NCBI RefSeq assembly: GCF_014646295.1 | Contig: NZ_BMNE01000011.1 | Span: 146,609-210,608 of the forward strand | Direction: 5' to 3' | Length of the DNA stretch: 64,000 nt | Origin: Nocardia rhizosphaerihabitans | GTDB taxonomy: Bacteria; Actinomycetota; Actinomycetes; Mycobacteriales; Mycobacteriaceae | Part shown: positions 59,729-64,000 of the stretch, in pieces | Layout: each line of letters opens with the position of its first letter | Numbering within the stretch: position 1 is the stretch's first letter | Made by a program: the position numbers and the translations under genes | Notes under the pieces: model-generated | Seen by the model: only the letters and a program-made list of their open reading frames with translations | Told to the model about the DNA's origin: nothing | Database searches by the model: none

Positions 59729-61426
59729 ATGCCGAGCACTGTGCCAGAACACACTGACGATTTCATCCCCGACGCGATTGTGGTCGGAGCCGGCCTCGCC
59801 GGCCTGGTCGCCACCCATGAACTGGTGCTGGCCGGACGCAAGGTCCTGGTGGTCGACCAGGAGAACCGCGCCAATCTCGGCGGGCAGGCGTTCTGGTCGC
59901 TGGGCGGTCTGTTCTTCGTCGACAGCCCCGAGCAGCGCAGGCTCGGCATCAAGGACTCCTACGAACTGGCACTGCAGGATTGGCTCGGCTCGGCCGGTTT
60001 CGACCGCGAGGACGAGGACCGGATGGCGCGTCAGTGGGCGCAGGCCTACGTCCGCTTCGCGACCGAGGAGAAGCGGGACTACCTGCACGCCTTGGGCTTA
60101 CGCGTCACTCCCCTGGTCGGCTGGGCCGAGCGTGGCGGCGGGCTCGCCGACGGGCACGGCAACTCGGTGCCCCGGTTCCACCTCACCTGGGGTACCGGAC
60201 CCGAAGTGCTCCGGGTCTTCCTCGAACCCGTCCTGGTCGGTGAGGCACGCGGGTTGGTGCGCTTCGCGTTCCGGCACCGGGTCGACGAGCTGATCGTCGA
60301 CGACGGCGCCGTCACCGGGATCCGCGGCAGCGTCCTCGCGCCGAGCGAGACCGAGCGCGGCGTCGCCTCCAACCGGGATGTGGTGGGCGAGTTCACCTTC
60401 CACGCGCCGTCGGTGCTGGTGAGTTCGGGCGGCATCGGGCACGCGCACGAGCTGATCCGGCGCAACTGGCCCACCGAACGCCTCGGCCCCTGCCCGGAGA
60501 CGATGATCTCGGGCGTCCCGGCCTATGTCGACGGCCGGATGCTCGGCATTTCCGAGCAGGCGGGCGCCGCCCTGGTGAACCGCGACCGGATGTGGCACTA
60601 CACCGAGGGCATCAACAACTGGGATCCGATCTGGCCCGATCACGCCATCCGGATCATTCCGGGTCCGTCGTCGCTGTGGTTCGACGCGAACGGAAACCGC
60701 ATGCCCGCACCGTGTTTCCCCGGTTTCGACACCAACGAGACCATGCGCCGGATCCTGTCGACCGGGTACGACTACTCGTGGTTCGTGCTGAACCAGACGA
60801 TCATCGAGAAGGAGTTCGCACTGTCGGGGTCGGAGCAGAATCCCGACATCACCGGCAAGGATCTCAAGCTCACGCTGCGCAGCCGGGTGGCCAAGGGCGC
60901 GCCGGGCCCGGTGGAGGCGTTCAAGCAGCACGGCGTGGACTTCGTCGTCGCCGATTCGCTCGTCGACCTGGTCGACGGGATGAACAAGATCGCGCGCGGT
61001 CCGCAGCTGGACGCCGCGGAGCTGGAACGCCAGATCGTGGCCAGGGACCGAGAGGTCACCAATCCCTACACCAAGGACGCGCAGATCGCCGCGATCACCA
61101 ACGCGCGCAAGTACTTCGGTGACAAGGCGGGCCGGGTCGTCAAACCGCATCGCATTCTCGACCCCGCCCAGGGCCCGCTCATCGCGGTGCGGCTCAACAT
61201 CCTGACCCGAAAGACGCTGGGCGGCTTGCAGACCGATCTCGACTCGCAGGTGCTGCGCCCCGACGGCTCGGCCTTCCCCGGTCTCTTCGCCGCCGGTGAG
61301 GTCGCCGGTTTCGGCGGTGGCGGCGTGCACGGCTACAACGCGCTGGAGGGCACGTTCCTCGGCGGCTGCATCTTCTCCGGTCGCGCGGCGGGCCGCGCGA
61401 TGGCCAAGCACCGCGCGGCAGACTGA
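59729..61426 (+). CDS. FAD-dependent dehydrogenase, KstD/fumarate-reductase family
   Basis: A 565-residue flavoprotein. The FAD loop VVGAGLAGLVATHELVLAG is at about 17-35, followed by NLGGQAFWSLGG, and the C-terminal GEVAGFGGGGVHGYNALEG and LGGCIFSGRAAG close the FAD domain. The overall form resembles M. tuberculosis Rv0785 and 3-ketosteroid dehydrogenase relatives; the substrate is unknown, a steroid or other cyclic ketone being plausible. The start is ATG 59729; the longer frame has no support. Its stop is 5 bases from the stop of the convergent IclR gene. Confidence 0.9.
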   Translation: MPSTVPEHTDDFIPDAIVVGAGLAGLVATHELVLAGRKVLVVDQENRANLGGQAFWSLGGLFFVDSPEQRRLGIKDSYELALQDWLGSAGFDREDEDRMARQWAQAYVRFATEEKRDYLHALGLRVTPLVGWAERGGGLADGHGNSVPRFHLTWGTGPEVLRVFLEPVLVGEARGLVRFAFRHRVDELIVDDGAVTGIRGSVLAPSETERGVASNRDVVGEFTFHAPSVLVSSGGIGHAHELIRRNWPTERLGPCPETMISGVPAYVDGRMLGISEQAGAALVNRDRMWHYTEGINNWDPIWPDHAIRIIPGPSSLWFDANGNRMPAPCFPGFDTNETMRRILSTGYDYSWFVLNQTIIEKEFALSGSEQNPDITGKDLKLTLRSRVAKGAPGPVEAFKQHGVDFVVADSLVDLVDGMNKIARGPQLDAAELERQIVARDREVTNPYTKDAQIAAITNARKYFGDKAGRVVKPHRILDPAQGPLIAVRLNILTRKTLGGLQTDLDSQVLRPDGSAFPGLFAAGEVAGFGGGGVHGYNALEGTFLGGCIFSGRAAGRAMAKHRAAD

Positions 61427-61431
61427 GTGAT

Positions 61432-62265
61432 CTAGAGGGGGCGGCCGTGCCTGGGGGCCAAGGCGCGCGCCGCTTCCTTGGCCACCTCGGCCAGCGCCCG
61501 TGCCAGCCGGGCGGTGTCGAGTGCGCTGCGGTCGCCGTTCACGGTGCCCGACAGCGAGATCGCGGCCAGCGCGACGCCACGGCCGCGGATCGGCACCGCC
61601 ACGCAGCCGACACCGGGCATCGATTCCTCGGTGTCGACGGCGACGCCCTGCCGGTTGCGGATGCGGGCGAGCTCGCGATGCAGTTCGGCGCGATCGACGA
61701 TCGTGCGGGCCGTACGCGGAGTGGCGTTGCCGCGCAGCGAGCCCTCGGCGATGCCCGGTTCGAGGGTCGCCAGCAAGGCTTTGCCGAGTGCGGTGCAGTG
61801 CGCGGGCAGTCGGCCGCCGACGCGGGTCGGGATGGCGACCTGGCTGCGTCCGCCCGCGCGGTCGAGGAACAGCACGTCACGGCCGTCGAGGACGGCGAGG
61901 TGGCCGATCAGGCCGGTGCGCTGGCTGAGGTCGTAGAGCAGCGGCCCGACCGCCTCCCGCAGTTCGTTGTGCTCGGCGGCCAGACCGCCCAGTTCGAGCA
62001 CCCGCAGGCCGAGGCGGTAGCCGCCGGGAGTGTGCGCGAGCCAGCGCAATCGGATCATCTGGTCGAGGATGCGGTGCACGGTCGAGCGCGGTAGCCCGGT
62101 GCGTTCGGCCAGGCCGAGCAGGGTGAGGGTGGGGGTGGTCGAATCGAACGCGTCGAGGATCAGCGTCATCCGCTCGATCATCGACGTCGGCGGCGCCCCG
62201 GCGGCCCGACCCGATCCGGTCCACAGGTCCTCCGGCGCCGGCTCGGTCACGATCTCGACCGTCAT
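61432..62265 (-). CDS. IclR family transcriptional regulator
   Basis: A 277-residue regulator. The winged helix spans about residues 30-90 (SMIERMTLILDAF, LAERTGLPRSTVHRILDQM), and the GAF-like effector domain follows with LSQRTGLIGHLAVLDGRDVL, PAHCTALGKALLATL and GVGCVAVPIRGRG. ATG 62265 has GGAGGTTGG upstream; the longer frame is rejected. IclR proteins commonly control aromatic or small-acid degradation. The target here is unknown; the convergent FAD-dehydrogenase is the nearest catabolic gene. Confidence 0.93.
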   Translation of the reverse strand: MTVEIVTEPAPEDLWTGSGRAAGAPPTSMIERMTLILDAFDSTTPTLTLLGLAERTGLPRSTVHRILDQMIRLRWLAHTPGGYRLGLRVLELGGLAAEHNELREAVGPLLYDLSQRTGLIGHLAVLDGRDVLFLDRAGGRSQVAIPTRVGGRLPAHCTALGKALLATLEPGIAEGSLRGNATPRTARTIVDRAELHRELARIRNRQGVAVDTEESMPGVGCVAVPIRGRGVALAAISLSGTVNGDRSALDTARLARALAEVAKEAARALAPRHGRPL

Positions 62266-62385
62266 TGATCCAACCTCCACAGTGTGTAGCGGATACAGAC
62301 TAGAGCCGTCTGCTCCGCTTATGCACCATTTCGCTGGACCATCCGGTTCACCAGGCGATTTCGTGACCACACCGACCACTGCCGG

Positions 62386-63516
62386 TCACACCGCAGCGCG
62401 ACCGACCGCTGTCACCGGCAGCGGCTGCCGCACGATCGGCGGGGCCGCGGGCGCCAGTACCGTGGCAATCTCACCGACGGCGCGGGCAGGCGCGGAGCCG
62501 GGATCGGTGTGGACGAAGGGCGCACCGCGATCACCTGCCGCACAGACCGCTGGATCGAACGGGATCCGGCCGATGACCGGGCAGTGGGTGTCGAGCCGGG
62601 TGCTCAACGCGCGGCTCACCGTGGTAGCGCCGCCCGCGCCGAACAAGGTGTGCCTGGTGCCGTCGGGACTGTCGTACCAGGACATGTTCTCGATGATGCC
62701 CGCCACCCGCTGACCGGTCTGCGCCGCGACCGCACCCGCCCGTTCGGCGATGCGCGCAGCGGTGCGCTGCGGGGTGGTGACCACGACGAGTTCTGCCGCA
62801 GGCAACAGCTGAGCCAGCGAGATCGCGATGTCGCCGGTGCCGGGTGGCATGTCGATCAGCAGGATGTCGAGCTCACCCCAGTAGACGTCGTGGACGAACT
62901 GCTGCAGGGCACGATGCAGCATCGGCCCGCGCCACACGACCGGCTCGTTGCCTTCGGCGAACATCCCGATCGAGATGACCCGCACACCGAAGGCACTGGG
63001 CGGCATGATCATTCGCTCCACGAGTGTCGGCCCGGTGGTGATGCCGAGCATCGCCGGGACCGAGTGTCCGTGCACGTCGGCGTCCATGATGCCGACGCGC
63101 AATCCACGGCGGGCCAGTGCGACCGCCAGATTGACCGTGACACTGGACTTTCCGACACCGCCCTTGCCCGAGACCACGCAGTAGACGCGGGTCGAGCCGG
63201 CGAGCGTGGGCACCGTCTCGGTTTCCGGGCCGCGCAGCTGCCGAGTCAGCTCTCGGCGCTGTTGCTCACTCATCACGCCGAAATCTATATCGACACCGGT
63301 GACGCCGGGAACCGCTGTCACGGCGGTACGAACGTCCTCGCTGATCTTCGCTCGCAGCGGGCACCCTGTGACGGTGAGCAGGATTCGCACCACGACCTGG
63401 CCGCGCGCGTCGAGGGTGACGGCGTCGACCATGTTCAGCTCGGTGATCGGGCGGCCGATCTCGGGGTCGTAAACACCGGACAGTGCGGTTTCAACCTGCG
63501 CTGCGGTCACGTCCAT
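62386..63516 (-). CDS. mrp: Mrp/ApbC-type P-loop ATPase, iron-sulfur carrier
   Basis: A 376-residue Fe-S cluster carrier. An N-terminal MIP18/DUF59 domain (about 1-85, with VYDPEIGRPI) is followed by the P-loop domain with the deviant Walker A SGKGGVGKSS near 117, DADVHGHSVP, and DMPPGTGDIAISLAQ. The C-terminal cysteine pair (CxxC) found in E. coli Mrp is absent from GIIENMSWYDSPDG; as I recall, the mycobacterial Mrp also lacks it. The ATG 63516 start gives the standard family N-terminus. It starts 10 bases after the end of the FprA-like gene and may be co-transcribed with it. Confidence 0.92.
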   Translation of the reverse strand: MDVTAAQVETALSGVYDPEIGRPITELNMVDAVTLDARGQVVVRILLTVTGCPLRAKISEDVRTAVTAVPGVTGVDIDFGVMSEQQRRELTRQLRGPETETVPTLAGSTRVYCVVSGKGGVGKSSVTVNLAVALARRGLRVGIMDADVHGHSVPAMLGITTGPTLVERMIMPPSAFGVRVISIGMFAEGNEPVVWRGPMLHRALQQFVHDVYWGELDILLIDMPPGTGDIAISLAQLLPAAELVVVTTPQRTAARIAERAGAVAAQTGQRVAGIIENMSWYDSPDGTRHTLFGAGGATTVSRALSTRLDTHCPVIGRIPFDPAVCAAGDRGAPFVHTDPGSAPARAVGEIATVLAPAAPPIVRQPLPVTAVGRAAV

Positions 63517-63526
63517 GGTCTTCCCT

Positions 63527-64000
63527 TCATCGAGACATGCTGGCGCGCACCATCTCCGCGCGTTCTACGACTTTCACGCGCGCCCGGCCTTCTGGCTCAC
63601 CCAGGGCACGCTCGTGGGCGTCGAGGCGATACCAGCCTTCCCAGGTGGTGAAGGCGATCCCGTTGCCGGTGAGGAATTCCAGCACCGCGTCGGGGTGGGG
63701 TCTGGCAGCAGGCACGAGATGGGGACGATCGTCGAGCAGGCACGCGACAGTCTCGTTGGCATCGCCCTTGGTGTGGCCGATCAGGCCGACCGGTCCACGT
63801 TTGATCCAGCCGGTGACATAGACACCGGGAAGGTAGCGGGTGCTGCCGTCGGCTGCCGGGTCGTCGAGCACCCTGCCTGCTTCGTTGGGGATCGTGGCGC
63901 TCCGGTCGTCGAAGGGGAGCTCGGCGATGTCCCCGGATCGGTAGCCGACGGCGCGGTAGATCGCCTGCACGTCCCACTGCTTGAACTCGCCGGTGCCCTT
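63527..64000 (-). CDS. fprA: FprA-type ferredoxin/adrenodoxin-NADP reductase, C-terminal part
   Basis: The open frame runs off the right edge of the window, so only the last 157 residues are seen. RAVGYRSGDIAELPFDDRSA, TIPNEAGRV, VYVTGWIKRGPVGLIGHTK and the final RLDAHERALGEPEGRARVKV are the hallmarks of the FprA family: the NADP-binding half and the motif that covers the flavin. It transfers electrons from NADPH to ferredoxin, for example for P450s or iron-sulfur assembly; the neighbouring Mrp gene fits the latter. The symbol is assigned by family. Confidence 0.9.
   Translation of the reverse strand, partial: KGTGEFKQWDVQAIYRAVGYRSGDIAELPFDDRSATIPNEAGRVLDDPAADGSTRYLPGVYVTGWIKRGPVGLIGHTKGDANETVACLLDDRPHLVPAARPHPDAVLEFLTGNGIAFTTWEGWYRLDAHERALGEPEGRARVKVVERAEMVRASMSR

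Overview
The window is high-GC DNA with GTG and TTG starts, dense four-base start/stop overlaps and coding on both strands. It looks like a chromosomal segment of a mycolic-acid actinobacterium, most likely Nocardia or a close relative such as Rhodococcus. The grounds are the order gcvH-garA-ftsR-bifunctional nuclease-merR-gcvP, known from Mycobacterium tuberculosis (the Rv1826 to Rv1832 region as I recall it), an AlkB-rubredoxin-rubredoxin-reductase operon, a fused acyl-CoA reductase of the AcrA1 type, a WhiB protein and many TetR regulators of lipid genes. The assignment is inference; no rRNA or complete tRNA is present to confirm it.

Layout. 1-3.7 kb is sparse and accessory-like: an exported protein, two hypothetical genes, a tandem palindromic operator, and a 3' tRNA fragment followed by a terminator that may be an integration scar. 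3.7-10.7 kb holds malate synthase G (minus), a TetR/acyl-CoA dehydrogenase pair, a divergent HxlR/MFS pair and a lipoprotein. 10.8-13.6 kb holds a 38-codon ORF, a coupled HNH nuclease/WhiB pair and a membrane-anchored VWA protein. 13.7-16.7 kb is a compact cassette: ABC-F protein plus virginiamycin B lyase homologue under a divergent TetR gene, which would predict streptogramin A and B resistance. 16.7-24.0 kb is the glycine-cleavage/GarA/FtsR block on the minus strand, with a tandem glycine riboswitch ahead of gcvP. 24.1-32.3 kb holds DUF2252, NERD and PAP2 genes, an acyl-CoA oxidase-like gene and a TetR-ABC exporter operon resembling Rv1219c-Rv1218c-Rv1217c.

32.4-51.7 kb is the largest unit: about 19 kb of polysaccharide biosynthesis genes. 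It carries a polyprenyl-phosphate sugar-1-phosphate transferase, sugar-nucleotide genes (cytidylyltransferase, epimerase, RmlC-like epimerase, PIG-L deacetylase, two zinc-binding C-methyltransferase-like proteins, an aminotransferase, a double GNAT), four glycosyltransferases, a flippase, an O-antigen-ligase/polymerase-type protein, a Wzz-like protein and a lipoprotein glycoside hydrolase. Together these are the parts of a Wzx/Wzy-type pathway, presumably for an extracellular or capsular glycan containing an unusual branched or modified sugar. I regard this as the best candidate for an uncharacterised system here.

52.0-64.0 kb returns to lipid and redox metabolism: a fused fatty acyl-CoA reductase, an NmrA-like protein, the alkB-rubA1-rubA2-rubB operon with a divergent TetR gene, a cutinase-family esterase, a small lipoprotein, a KstD-family FAD dehydrogenase, an IclR regulator, an Mrp-type ATPase and the 3' part of an FprA-type ferredoxin reductase cut by the window edge. 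No insertion sequence, CRISPR array, prophage or replication origin was seen.
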